A DNA stretch of 64,000 nucleotides, from contig NZ_WTUZ01000021.1 in the NCBI RefSeq assembly GCF_009882985.1, positions 107,508 through 171,507 of the forward strand. Direction: 5' to 3'. Made by a program: the position numbers and the translations under genes. This document shows positions 45,694-54,785 of the stretch, piece by piece. A model generated the notes under the pieces. It was not told the origin of the DNA. It ran no database searches and saw only the letters and a list, made by a program, of their open reading frames with translations. This DNA is from Paenibacillus silvestris (GTDB lineage: Bacteria > Bacillota > Bacilli > Paenibacillales > NBRC-103111). Every line of letters starts with the position of its first letter. The first letter of the stretch is position 1.

Positions 45694-46713
45694 ATGAGTA
45701 AAATTAAAGTGGCCGTCGTTGGTTGCGGCTCCATCTCCAAACATAGACATATCCCGGAATACGCTTTGAATCCAAACGTTGAGTTTGTTGCTTTCGTTGA
45801 TCCGATTATCGAAAGAGCTGAGCATTATGCTCAGCTTCATGGCGGAAAAGCATATAGCAGCTATGCTGAAATGTTGAAAGAAGAAAAAGTAGACGCAGTT
45901 AGCGTATGTACGCCTAACTATTTGCACGCGGAGGTTTCCATTGCTGCAGCAAATGCTGGTGCGCATGTACTCGTAGAGAAGCCAATGGCTGCTACAGCTG
46001 AAGAAGCGGAAGCGATGATCGAAGCTGCTAAGAAAAATGGCGTGTTCTTGATGGTTGGTCACAACCAGCGTCTAATGGCACCTCACGTGAAAGCGAAAGA
46101 AATTTTGGATTCTAGCAAACTGGGCAAAGTGTTGACGTTCCGTACATCTTTTGGGCACCCAGGACCAGAAGGCTGGAGTGTTGACGGTCGCGAGAGCTGG
46201 TTCTTCCGCAAGGAAGAAGCGATTATGGGCGCAATGGGAGACCTTGGCGTACACAAATCGGATTTGATCCGTTATTTGTTGAATGATGAAGTTGCACAAG
46301 TAGCAGCTTTCGTAGGTACCCTGCACAAAGAAGGTACAGATGTAGATGATAACTCCACCTGTTTGCTGCGCATGAAAAGCGGCGCTACGGGTTCCCTGGT
46401 TGCTAGCTGGACTTACTACAAAGGCCAAGACAACTCCACGGTTCTCTGGTGCGAGAACGGTGTTATCAAAATCGATACAGATCCAAACGATCAAGTTATC
46501 GTAGAGCTTCGCAACGGTACGGTTGAGCGTTACAAAGTTGGTCAAGTTGCGACGAATGAGAAGCAAACGGTCAGCGGCGTAATCGATGAGTTCGTAGCAA
46601 GCATTGTGAGTGGTACGAAACCTCGTATTTCCGGCGAAGAAGGCAAACGTTCCCTGGAAGTTATCCTAGCTGCCTTCGAATCCGAAGCAACTGGAAAAAT
46701 TATTACGCTCTAA
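45694..46713 (+). CDS. Gfo/Idh/MocA family NAD(P)-dependent oxidoreductase
   Basis: A 339-residue sugar dehydrogenase. N-terminal Rossmann VVGCGSISKHRHIPEY, the EKP motif in LVEKPMAAT, and the catalytic-region GDLGVHKSDLIRY. CAGAGGAG precedes ATG 45694 at 11 bases; an in-frame GTG at 45682 overlaps that site. It is 35 bases after the isomerase gene and in its operon. A terminator follows. Confidence 0.92.
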   Translation: MSKIKVAVVGCGSISKHRHIPEYALNPNVEFVAFVDPIIERAEHYAQLHGGKAYSSYAEMLKEEKVDAVSVCTPNYLHAEVSIAAANAGAHVLVEKPMAATAEEAEAMIEAAKKNGVFLMVGHNQRLMAPHVKAKEILDSSKLGKVLTFRTSFGHPGPEGWSVDGRESWFFRKEEAIMGAMGDLGVHKSDLIRYLLNDEVAQVAAFVGTLHKEGTDVDDNSTCLLRMKSGATGSLVASWTYYKGQDNSTVLWCENGVIKIDTDPNDQVIVELRNGTVERYKVGQVATNEKQTVSGVIDEFVASIVSGTKPRISGEEGKRSLEVILAAFESEATGKIITL

Positions 46714-46732
46714 TCGTAATATCATACATGAT

Positions 46733-46785
46733 AAAAAAAGAGGCTGCCGAAAAGTCATCAAATGACCTAGGGTAGCCTCTTTTTT
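46733..46785 (+). terminator. Terminator after the isomerase/dehydrogenase operon
   Basis: AAAAAAGAGGCT and AGCCTCTTTTTT form the outer stem, GTCAT and ATGAC an inner stem. Confidence 0.88.
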
Positions 46786-46808
46786 GAACTTGTAGACTGT
46801 CTCATCAA

Positions 46809-46931
46809 GATTAACGGGAATTACTCCCGCTATTTCTTGGAGTATCGCGGCCAAAGCAGGAATACATGGAATTTCTCCAGTTAATTCGCTTATAAAGCCA
46901 GGACTTGCTCAAATAACGGGAGAAATTCCCC
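46809..46931. repeat. Intergenic degenerate repeat cluster (AACTGGA family), second locus
   Basis: Three copies of the family: direct at 46809-46830 (TAACGGGAATTACTCCCGC), inverted at 46866-46886 and direct at 46911-46931 (TAACGGGAGAAATTCCC). The first aligns with the copy at 36458 in 18 of 22 bases. The cluster fills the gap between convergent genes. Confidence 0.6.
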
Positions 46932-46946
46932 TTCACCATTTACCTC

Positions 46947-49055
46947 TTATCTTCCGGCGATCTCAATGGGGATCGTGTTCGATTTACCAACAACTGTTTC
47001 CTTCGAATCTTTCACATGGACTTGTATGTCCCAAATCCCGGATTTCAGTAAATTACCTTCCACTCTGGCTGTAACCATGTGCTCGTCCTGCCATGTCGTC
47101 GGAATGGCTTTACCATTCAGCGTTACAATGCTGAGCGGGGGCAAATTATTGCCGCGTATCGTGAGTGTTATACTAGTGTGTCCAGCTATTTCTTGTGAAT
47201 CAGCCTCAACTTTATCAAGGAGTATGGGACCAAAACCTAGCATATACTTCGAATTAATAATAGGGACCTTATAATCTTTGTAAGCATGGCGGTCGCCGAA
47301 CATAATGTCATATTGCAAGGTTTCATAATCCTTTAAGTCTTGTTCATTAATGTGCATCTCCTCAAAATAATCTTTTGGCGGGATGACAGGGATCTTTTTC
47401 GAAAGCTGACTTAAATAATCGGTATAATAGCTGCCTTGCTGTTTAGATAATTCGATGAGATAAGGACCTAAGAATGATGGGCTAATGTTGAGCTTATCCT
47501 TGCGCTCAGTGTCGAAATTGTTCCAAACAACAAGGGGAACGCTGTACATTTTTTTCAAGAAATCCGGATCATCTTTGCCGCTAATATATTTGGTGTCAAT
47601 GTAAGTAGCATAGTCATCGCCTAAGGCTGGCAAGTGGTCGCCCCAGAATGCGATAATCGTTGGCTCGCCTTTTTTCTCATAGTACTCAACAAGCTCTTTC
47701 AGCATTCTATCAGAGGCATTAATGCCTTGTGCAAGCGTTTCGAGCATACCTTGAGAAGAAGGGGACATGTCGCCTTTGACATCAAAAGTATTTTTCGGAA
47801 ATTTACCCGGGAAGTAATGGAAATGATTTTCCATGGTGTTCGCAAAAACAAAATCGGGACCGTCACTGAGATCCGTCGCATGAATAATATTCGCCGCAAC
47901 CTCACTATCCGCGATATAAGGGCCTGAATAGTTAGGCTTAAAATATTCAATCGGAATATATTTAGAGAAACCGAAGTCTTTATAGATTCTATTACTGTTA
48001 AAATACCAATTATAGAAAGGGCTAACAGCAGTTGATGTGTAGCCTTGTCTTGCATAAATGCTAGCTAAAGAGTCTACTTCATTCGTAATGAATTGGTTAT
48101 AGGCAATCGATCCTTGCGGCAAGAAACGCATGGAGTTCCCCGTCAAAACCTCAAATTCCACGTTGGCAGTTCCACCGCCGTATTGCGGCGAAAGCATGGT
48201 TCCACTAGTTCCGGTCTGCTGCAGCTTATGAAAGAATGGGACTGGATCCTGGCTGAATTCTACACCTTTGATAACAGTAGGGTCCCAGAATGATTCACTT
48301 AATACGACAATCACATTGGGCTTAACGTTCGGATCGCCAGCTTTAATCGGCGGCTTGGGTGAATTGCTGACAATGGCTTCGACTGCTTTATCGTCATAGC
48401 CTTCACGTTTATCGCTGAACATCGATTTCGTATTCAGGAACGTAGCTAGTGCGTAACCGTTTGTTTGCGTATTTTCAACCTGATTCCATACCGAAGCTTT
48501 AATGCCGCACCATTTCTGAACGGGTAATGGGAGATCGGAATAAACCGCTGCCAGCATCCCCAGGGCAATAACCGCGATAATTCCCCGTTCTTTTATATGA
48601 ACTTTTTTCATAAATAATTGTGTGCGGTATAACAAGAAATAGCTGGCTACTACGAACAAAGCGAGAATAAGCAATATTTTGAAGGTGAAAATGTTCTTCA
48701 CATATTGCACCATATCGGAAGCTTCGCCTGCTAGAACGATATCCCAAGGCGTCAAGGGGACACCTAGTATTTTGAGTTTGATCCCGCTGATGAGGCCCAT
48801 AACGAGAAGGATCCCGGATAGCACCCAATAAGCTACTCTAGTACGGCCAATGATGGCAATGAATAGTAGTAGTAGGCTAAATACAATCCATTCATTATAA
48901 ACCAGCTCGATAACATGCTTATAGCTCCATGTAATCATTTCTATATACTGCCCGCGGCTTAATATTTCCATAATGACCACAGGAATTAAGGCAATAAGAA
49001 TAAAGGGCAGCCGCTGCCGGGATAGCTGCAGTAAACGATCTAGGTGTAGTTTCAT
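46947..49055 (-). CDS. LtaS-like sulfatase-fold phosphoglycerol transferase (copy 1)
   Basis: A 702-residue membrane enzyme. Five N-terminal helices (about 15-180) are followed by an extracellular sulfatase fold: VVLSESFWDP (metal Glu), GGGTANVEFEVLTG (candidate catalytic Thr) and FWGDHLPAL (metal Asp-His). A C-terminal beta-sandwich (about 590-702) is an addition over classic LtaS. It may make glycerol-phosphate polymer or modify a glycolipid; the product is not known. AGGAG precedes ATG 49055; the open frame upstream is not translated. A paralogue lies at 54786-56885. Confidence 0.88.
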   Translation of the reverse strand: MKLHLDRLLQLSRQRLPFILIALIPVVIMEILSRGQYIEMITWSYKHVIELVYNEWIVFSLLLLFIAIIGRTRVAYWVLSGILLVMGLISGIKLKILGVPLTPWDIVLAGEASDMVQYVKNIFTFKILLILALFVVASYFLLYRTQLFMKKVHIKERGIIAVIALGMLAAVYSDLPLPVQKWCGIKASVWNQVENTQTNGYALATFLNTKSMFSDKREGYDDKAVEAIVSNSPKPPIKAGDPNVKPNVIVVLSESFWDPTVIKGVEFSQDPVPFFHKLQQTGTSGTMLSPQYGGGTANVEFEVLTGNSMRFLPQGSIAYNQFITNEVDSLASIYARQGYTSTAVSPFYNWYFNSNRIYKDFGFSKYIPIEYFKPNYSGPYIADSEVAANIIHATDLSDGPDFVFANTMENHFHYFPGKFPKNTFDVKGDMSPSSQGMLETLAQGINASDRMLKELVEYYEKKGEPTIIAFWGDHLPALGDDYATYIDTKYISGKDDPDFLKKMYSVPLVVWNNFDTERKDKLNISPSFLGPYLIELSKQQGSYYTDYLSQLSKKIPVIPPKDYFEEMHINEQDLKDYETLQYDIMFGDRHAYKDYKVPIINSKYMLGFGPILLDKVEADSQEIAGHTSITLTIRGNNLPPLSIVTLNGKAIPTTWQDEHMVTARVEGNLLKSGIWDIQVHVKDSKETVVGKSNTIPIEIAGR

Positions 49056-49258
49056 ATGTTCTCCTATGGATATGGATTGTAGATAAATTGTAAAGGACAA
49101 CTGACATTATACCACGAGAATCTGCAATATTCGATGGTAGTTTATCTAATAATTTTAAGGCATTTTGACGTGAAAAATAGATGGCTTTAGCAGGGAAATG
49201 ATGCTTACGACGAGAAGATAGTAAGTAGAAAAATGTAAGTGACGAGAGGGGATGAACG

Positions 49259-50164
49259 ATGGCTAAAGAACAGATTGCATTGCAGAAGAGAGCTGCCATT
49301 AGAGCGCAGCATCGCAGAATGACCAAGAGCAGCTTACTGCGGCGAGGTTTCTTTCTTTTTATCGGAGCAGCCTTAATGGCTGTCGGACTCGAAATTTTCT
49401 TGGTTCCTAACCGAATTATCGATGGTGGAATCACTGGTATTTCCATCATTTTGTCGTATTTGACCCACATTCAAGTAGGGATTTTCCTTACCTTATTGAA
49501 TATTCCATTTTTGTTTATCGGCTACAAAATGATCGGAAAAACATTTGCGTTATCGACATTATTCGCCATCTTGGTGATGTCTATAGGTACATGGCTGCTT
49601 CACCCGGTTCATGAGCTGACCAACGATCCATTATTAGCTGCCGTATTTGGAGGCATTATTCTCGGGATTGGCGTGGGGATGGTTATCCGGTTCGGGGGAT
49701 CGCTTGACGGAACGGAAATTATTGCGATTCTAGTTTCCAAAAAGATTCCATTTTCTGTAGGCGAGATTGTGATGTTCTTCAACTTATTTATTCTAGGCAG
49801 TGCAGGTTTTGTATACAGCTGGGATCGCGCAATGTACTCATTAATTGCTTATTTTATCGCTTATAAATTGATTGATGTGACGATCGAAGGTTTTGATGAG
49901 TCCAAATCCGTTTGGATTATCAGTGATCAGTTTAGACAGATCGGAGAAGCTATTCTGGACCGACTGGGGCGTGGTGTTACGTATTTGGAAGGGGAAGGCG
50001 GTTTCTCCGGAGATAATAAGAAGGTTATATTCTGTGTTATCACGCGACTGGAGGAGGCGAAGCTGAAATCCATTGTTGATGAACTCGATCCATCGGCATT
50101 CCTCGCAGTCGGCAATATCCACGATGTCAAAGGCGGAAGATTTAAAAAGAAGGATATTCACTAG
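49259..50164 (+). CDS. YitT family membrane protein (copy 2)
   Basis: A 301-residue YitT/DUF2179 protein. The basic N-terminal tail precedes five helices (VGLEIFLVPNRIIDGGITGI, VIRFGGSLDGTEIIAILV), then DUF2179 (RGVTYLEGEGGFSGDNKK). GAGAGGGG precedes the ATG. It is a paralogue of the 5205 gene. Its end overlaps the end of the convergent response regulator gene by four bases. Confidence 0.9.
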   Translation: MAKEQIALQKRAAIRAQHRRMTKSSLLRRGFFLFIGAALMAVGLEIFLVPNRIIDGGITGISIILSYLTHIQVGIFLTLLNIPFLFIGYKMIGKTFALSTLFAILVMSIGTWLLHPVHELTNDPLLAAVFGGIILGIGVGMVIRFGGSLDGTEIIAILVSKKIPFSVGEIVMFFNLFILGSAGFVYSWDRAMYSLIAYFIAYKLIDVTIEGFDESKSVWIISDQFRQIGEAILDRLGRGVTYLEGEGGFSGDNKKVIFCVITRLEEAKLKSIVDELDPSAFLAVGNIHDVKGGRFKKKDIH

Positions 50165-50862
50165 TCTTTGTCTTTATCATTCGTTTGCGTCGAGTTTCTT
50201 CGCTCGAACAGTCCTAATTCTCTCATTTTCTGAGCGGCATCCTTGCTGCTGGGACTTCCTAACTTCTTCAGTATATGGCCCACATGAATTTTGACTGTCC
50301 GCAGTGAAATGAAAAATCGATTCGCAATTTCCGTTTGCGTGTGGCCCTTATCAATCATTTCCAGTACCTGAAGTTCTGTCGGTGTGATCAGATCGCGTGC
50401 TTCCTTGACCTTGAACTGATGTTCAAGCCGCTTCAGTCGGCGAAACTCTTCCCGCATTTGCTCGGCAACCGCGGCGTTAATGGACGCCTTCCGAGCATGC
50501 GCTGCGCGTATAATAGCCGGCAGTTCCTCAAATCTGGATTTGATTTGATAGTCGATAGCGCCAGCCTGGAAGGAACGGAAAATGAAGTCCTTCTCTTCCA
50601 TTGAGGTTAACATAATGACTTTGACACCCCATGCCAAAAGTGCCTGCTCCGCTAGACCGATGCCTGCTGGTTCATCCTGCAGCATAATATCCATAAGTAC
50701 AACGTCAACATCTGATTCAGACGCCATAAAGAGCTCTCTCGCTTCTTCTGCGGTAGAGAGGGTACGAATGACTTGCAGATCAGGCTGGCGGTCCAGATAC
50801 GCTCTCAGGCCGCGCAGCCAATCCAGGTCATCCTCAACAATTAATACACGTATAGTTTCCAA
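50161..50862 (-). CDS. NarL/LuxR-type response regulator
   Basis: A 233-residue regulator. Receiver domain about 1-125 with acidic VEDDLDW, phospho-acceptor Asp in VVLMDIMLQ and the switch Thr/Lys (LTS, IKS). LuxR-type helix-turn-helix about 165-220 (LITPTELQVLEMIDKGHTQTE region). It lies 12 bases after its cognate kinase gene. GGGGGG is the ribosome site. Confidence 0.92.
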   Translation of the reverse strand: METIRVLIVEDDLDWLRGLRAYLDRQPDLQVIRTLSTAEEARELFMASESDVDVVLMDIMLQDEPAGIGLAEQALLAWGVKVIMLTSMEEKDFIFRSFQAGAIDYQIKSRFEELPAIIRAAHARKASINAAVAEQMREEFRRLKRLEHQFKVKEARDLITPTELQVLEMIDKGHTQTEIANRFFISLRTVKIHVGHILKKLGSPSSKDAAQKMRELGLFERRNSTQTNDKDKD

Positions 50863-50874
50863 GTTGAACCCCCC

Positions 50875-52233
50875 TTAAGTATGTATACGGCTGCTTGGAA
50901 ATGTAAGAAACACACTCGTGCCTTTCCCCGGTGTACTGCTAAGCTCCAAAGTCCCTCCATGCTTTTTCATCACGCTGTAGCAATAGGCCAGCCCAAGGCC
51001 GAAGTTGTTATGGCTTCCGCTTTTCGTCGTATAGAAAGGTTCTAGGACTTGTTTCAAAACATCTTTTTCCATCCCAATGCCGTTATCTTTGATTTCTAGG
51101 ACGATATTTTTTTTGGCGTGCATAGTCCGAATGATGAGCTCGCCGCCTTGAGGCATTGCGTCAATCGCATTCATCAACACATTCGTTAATGTTTCTGCCA
51201 TTTGGATACGGTCAATTTGGAGTGTTAAATTTTCTGAAATGTTCAACTGAGGAGCAATTTTCGCAAGAGAAGGCTGGAGAGGCAGAAGCACTTCTTCAAG
51301 CAGCTCACCTAGATGGACAGGAGTGACTCTCAGAGGAAGCTCCTGTGTTTGCTCATGGACTCGGGAAATCATATCGCGGATGTGCTGGGAAGACCCCATG
51401 ACAACCTCAATGTCCTGCATAAGCTCAGTTTGATGGGTTTCTTCGGCGTGCTGCTTCATTTTTTCCAGAAACAACCGCATTTTACCGACATCATTCTTGA
51501 TGGCATGGTTCAAAATAGCTGTCCCAGAGGTGATAGCACGAAGTGTCGAATCCAGCTTACGACGTTCAATGAAAAGCCTCATACCGAGAAATCCGTATTT
51601 GAAAAATGTGAAAATGAAAAAAGGTACAACAAAGGCAAGAATCCATACGTGGTACACCCACATCCGGTAATAACCGAAGCTTGGCATCACATAGTTTAGC
51701 ACACCAACACAAAGAATGGGCGGCAAAAGCGCGAGACAGGTAAACAAATGCGTTCGTCTCAGGGCGGGAAGCCGTTCCTTTTTCATCATAATTAGCGCAG
51801 CGCCAATGAAAAAATAAGGCACCGCCCATAACGCGACGATGGGGAAAGCAATCGGCATTTCCTCGGTATATCCTGGCGTGAACAAGAGACAAGCAATAGG
51901 AGGAAGCAGCAGTACGATTGGCAGCCACGTGCGTACGACAGGTTTTTGCCAGACTGCGTTATAGCTAAGCGAGAGCATAGCGAACGAATACGGCAAGCCG
52001 TAATAAGAAATTAACGAGCAAATCCCCATAAAGCGATAGAGCATGGCGCTAATCGAAGGATTAGGCACTGTTTGCTGGATGTAGGGAATGAAGGTTTCAG
52101 ATAAAACGGCGGCAAGAGCGCCGAAGCCTCCTGTAAAAGCGATGGCGCTCATCCAGCGCATAGTGCTCGATCTCGGATCGATCATAACAAGGCCGAGCGC
52201 GATAATCCATAGAGCAAATAGAACGAAAAGCAT
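50875..52233 (-). CDS. Sensor histidine kinase
   Basis: A 452-residue kinase with seven or eight N-terminal helices (7TM/16-TM-like sensor, about 1-220), then an H-box ILNHAIKNDVGKM (His about 248) and a HATPase domain with N-box NVLMNAIDAMPQGG, G1 DNGIGM and G2 GLGLAYC. No extracellular sensor domain is seen, so it probably senses a membrane-soluble or intramembrane cue. GGAGG lies five bases before ATG 52233; the longer open frame is not used. Operon with the downstream response regulator. Confidence 0.9.
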   Translation of the reverse strand: MLFVLFALWIIALGLVMIDPRSSTMRWMSAIAFTGGFGALAAVLSETFIPYIQQTVPNPSISAMLYRFMGICSLISYYGLPYSFAMLSLSYNAVWQKPVVRTWLPIVLLLPPIACLLFTPGYTEEMPIAFPIVALWAVPYFFIGAALIMMKKERLPALRRTHLFTCLALLPPILCVGVLNYVMPSFGYYRMWVYHVWILAFVVPFFIFTFFKYGFLGMRLFIERRKLDSTLRAITSGTAILNHAIKNDVGKMRLFLEKMKQHAEETHQTELMQDIEVVMGSSQHIRDMISRVHEQTQELPLRVTPVHLGELLEEVLLPLQPSLAKIAPQLNISENLTLQIDRIQMAETLTNVLMNAIDAMPQGGELIIRTMHAKKNIVLEIKDNGIGMEKDVLKQVLEPFYTTKSGSHNNFGLGLAYCYSVMKKHGGTLELSSTPGKGTSVFLTFPSSRIHT

Positions 52234-52388
52234 GAGTCCTCCGTAAACAAATCCAATATTTCCTCTATTGTGGCACGGAGCCAACAATTGCACAAGAGTT
52301 CCTTTACCTCGCAACTGGCAGGATTTAGGGTCTTTTTCTCGAATAAGTGGTGAGAAAGGAGTGAAGCCTCATTGTTGTAAAAAAGCGA

Positions 52389-53294
52389 ATGCCCTTATCC
52401 ATTTTGACCATTTTGGGCAAAGTACTCTTGTCCCTTGTTTTCATTGTTGTCATTACAGTCATTTTATCGATTGCGGCAGCGGTAATTGCGATTTTGAAGC
52501 AGCCGGAGCTGGAGAGGAGCCTTGCGGCTGTTGCAGGCGATTCATTTTTTATTAAGGCAGCTTTGTGGGCGCAAATTATTGGTTTCGTTGGCGGCGTGTT
52601 TCTCTCGTATGGGATCTTTGAACGACGCAAAGGATGGACACTTGGCCTACAAATTCGCCATTTTGGAAGACGATTTGGTGAAGGCTTCGCAGCGGGCGCA
52701 CTCCTTATCACAGTCTCTTGCATAGGCATCTGGCTACTCGGCGGTATTCGCATGTTGTCCATTCCATGGACGGAATCGATGCTGCTCGAATTAGTAAGCG
52801 GGTTCTTGTTATTCATTGGCGTAGCCGTTAATGAAGAATTATTCGCTCGCGGCTATCTGCAGGGACTAGTCAAAGAACGGTTTGGAAGATCCCCTGCCAT
52901 AGCCGTATCGACACTTGTCTTCGCACTTCTGCACTCGTTCAATCCTGGGATGTGGAGCACCCCTATGCCACTTTTGAACTTGATTTTGGCAGGGTTGTTA
53001 TTCGGTGTGTCTCGTGAGCTATCGAAAGGCTTATGGATGCCTATCGGCATGCACCTGTCCTGGAACTTCATGCAAGGCTGCGTATTCGGATTTCAAGTAT
53101 CTGGCACACCCATGCCTTCTATTCTCAAAGCCGAAGCGCAAGGTAATGTGCTTCTTTCCGGGGGTAGTTTTGGGGCGGAAGGCAGTCTGGTCACTACGAT
53201 TATTCTTGTAGTTGGGATCCTGCTAGTCATGAACTATTACGGGCAAATAGCAAGAAAAACACCTGCAAACCGAGCTTATCTTAAGCACAAATAA
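52389..53294 (+). CDS. CPBP-family intramembrane metalloprotease (Abi)
   Basis: A 301-residue membrane protein with about eight helices. Catalytic motifs: NEELFARGYLQG (EExxxR), FALLHSF and HLSWNFMQG. Family members cleave membrane substrates or serve bacteriocin immunity. ATG 52389 has no ribosome site at normal distance. AAAGGAGTGA (52355-52364) instead points to ATT 52371, six bases on, which is in frame and would add six residues. That start is possible but rare. Confidence 0.88.
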   Translation: MPLSILTILGKVLLSLVFIVVITVILSIAAAVIAILKQPELERSLAAVAGDSFFIKAALWAQIIGFVGGVFLSYGIFERRKGWTLGLQIRHFGRRFGEGFAAGALLITVSCIGIWLLGGIRMLSIPWTESMLLELVSGFLLFIGVAVNEELFARGYLQGLVKERFGRSPAIAVSTLVFALLHSFNPGMWSTPMPLLNLILAGLLFGVSRELSKGLWMPIGMHLSWNFMQGCVFGFQVSGTPMPSILKAEAQGNVLLSGGSFGAEGSLVTTIILVVGILLVMNYYGQIARKTPANRAYLKHK

Positions 53295-53307
53295 GGAGGA
53301 TTCAACA

Positions 53308-54288
53308 TTGTCACGTTATGAACTAATCCATAGTGAATGGGACGGGGAGTCGACGCTTCGCCTCGTCGACCACGAAGCCCAAGCTACGGCCGAAATTATT
53401 CCGGCCGTAGGACTGCATTTGTTCCGCTTCGACGTGCGGAACCAGGCCTACATCGCGAAGCCAGCCAGCGCCGCTGAGCTTCGCGTCAAGTCTTCGCGCT
53501 ACGGCGTGCCCATTCTGTTCCCGCCGGGGCGCGTCAAGCAAGCGGCCTTCACCTTCGAAGGCCGCGAATACCTGCTCCCCGCTAACAGGGAGCCCGACCA
53601 CTCCCACGGCGAGCTGCGCGAGCGGCCGTGGAAGGTCATTGCCAGCGGCGCAGATAGCGCTGGCGGGGCTTATGTCTCCGCGGAGTTCGACCTCGCGGAG
53701 CATCCGGACATGCTGGCGTATTTTCCACACGCCGCATGCTTTCGCTTCACGTACCGGCTGAAGGACGGTACGCTGTCACTCAGCGGTGAAATCGCCAATA
53801 AGAGCGGCAACACGATGCCGCTGTCCCTTGGCTTTCACCCGTACTTTGCCTACGCGGACGGCGAAGCTAGCCGCGTGAAGGTTGTGATCCCCGCAGCGGC
53901 AGAATGGCCTCTCAGCGCTGACGGCTACGCGGCAGGCGAGCCTGCGCCATCGCCGCTGACAGCGGCGCTGCAGCAGGGTGAGCTCGTTACGGCGCTGCCA
54001 AGCTATCCAGGCGGCTCGCAACTGCTCAGCGTCGAGCCAGGTCCGCAAACCTGCGAGATTCAGTATGAAGCTCGCGGCACAAAGCTCGTGTTTGATATGG
54101 GAGACAAGTTTCCCATTCATGTACTGTTCACGGCGCCGTGGACGAATGCCGTGTCTCTGGAGCCTTACACGAGTATTATGAACGTGTTCAACGAGCCTTT
54201 TGCACCTGAAATATCCGGTGCTCTCGGTTTGGAAGCAGGAGAGACATTCAGTTTCGAGTGGTCCATTCACATTGAGACAATAAAATAA
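53308..54288 (+). CDS. Aldose 1-epimerase family protein
   Basis: A 326-residue galactose mutarotase-like protein. HSHGELRERPW and LGFHPYF supply the two His; VSLEPYTSI supplies the Glu. It interconverts sugar anomers; the exact sugar is unknown. The TTG start is preceded by AAGGAGG at eight bases, 13 bases after the CPBP gene. The gene is GC-rich (39 of 60 bases in 53461-53520), unlike its neighbours. Confidence 0.9.
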   Translation: MSRYELIHSEWDGESTLRLVDHEAQATAEIIPAVGLHLFRFDVRNQAYIAKPASAAELRVKSSRYGVPILFPPGRVKQAAFTFEGREYLLPANREPDHSHGELRERPWKVIASGADSAGGAYVSAEFDLAEHPDMLAYFPHAACFRFTYRLKDGTLSLSGEIANKSGNTMPLSLGFHPYFAYADGEASRVKVVIPAAAEWPLSADGYAAGEPAPSPLTAALQQGELVTALPSYPGGSQLLSVEPGPQTCEIQYEARGTKLVFDMGDKFPIHVLFTAPWTNAVSLEPYTSIMNVFNEPFAPEISGALGLEAGETFSFEWSIHIETIK

Positions 54289-54297
54289 TATGTAGGA

Positions 54298-54342
54298 AAG
54301 AGTCAAGAGGAAGCCTTACAGCTTCCAGGCTTGACTCTTTTA
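54298..54342 (+). terminator. Terminator after the epimerase gene
   Basis: AAAGAGTCAAG pairs with CTTGACTCTTT, with inner GGAAGC/GCTTCC arms. Confidence 0.85.
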
Positions 54343-54345
54343 TTT

Positions 54346-54732
54346 TCACCAAGGTTCATAGCCAAAACCAGTGGTAGAATAACCAGAATAGGTATGCTGA
54401 TGCAGCTCTGAAATCAACCCTGTTTTTTTGGCGGAGCTTACAAGTGCACCCCCTCTAGATGTGTTATATGCATTTAGTTCTACGACTCCCTCTAAAAAAT
54501 GGATATGTGTGCCGTTTTGCAGCGGAATGGCAGGACCGGTCGTTCCAAAGTAATTATGATAATGCCCATATCTAATCCCAGTAATTCCTTGATACTGATG
54601 AACATGCCCATCATAGGCAGTGCCATTCACATTAAAGGTATACAAGCGTAATAAATGATTATGCTTGAGGGTGTCCGAGGACATGACATTAAAAAAATGC
54701 ACATGAGCAGGCGGAACATAACTAGACAACAC
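54346..54732 (-). CDS. YmaF family His-rich protein
   Basis: A 128-residue protein of the YmaF family. Repeated His pairs are evenly spaced (AHVHFF, HVHQY, GHYHNY, THIHFL, LHQHTY), suggesting metal binding or a beta structure with exposed His. GGGGG is the ribosome site; GTG 54732 is only four bases away, so TTG 54729 may be the real start. The site is buried in the hairpin at 54735-54781. Function not established. Confidence 0.8.
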   Translation of the reverse strand: MLSSYVPPAHVHFFNVMSSDTLKHNHLLRLYTFNVNGTAYDGHVHQYQGITGIRYGHYHNYFGTTGPAIPLQNGTHIHFLEGVVELNAYNTSRGGALVSSAKKTGLISELHQHTYSGYSTTGFGYEPW

Positions 54733-54734
54733 AA

Positions 54735-54781
54735 AACCCCCTTGGATTGCAGGATATGGTTCATCCTATTCCAAGAGGGTT
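54735..54781 (-). promoter_or_regulatory. Hairpin between the LtaS-like gene and ymaF that buries the ymaF ribosome site
   Basis: On the minus strand AACCCTCTTGGA (just after the LtaS-like stop) pairs with TCCAAGGGGGTT, which contains the ymaF GGGGG. Only four T residues follow, so it is a weak terminator at best. Confidence 0.55.
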
Positions 54782-54785
54782 AACG

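Noticed and set aside
53323..54306. Long minus-strand open frames opposite the epimerase gene
   Set aside because: Arg-rich shadow frames of a GC-rich gene with clear catalytic motifs on the plus strand.
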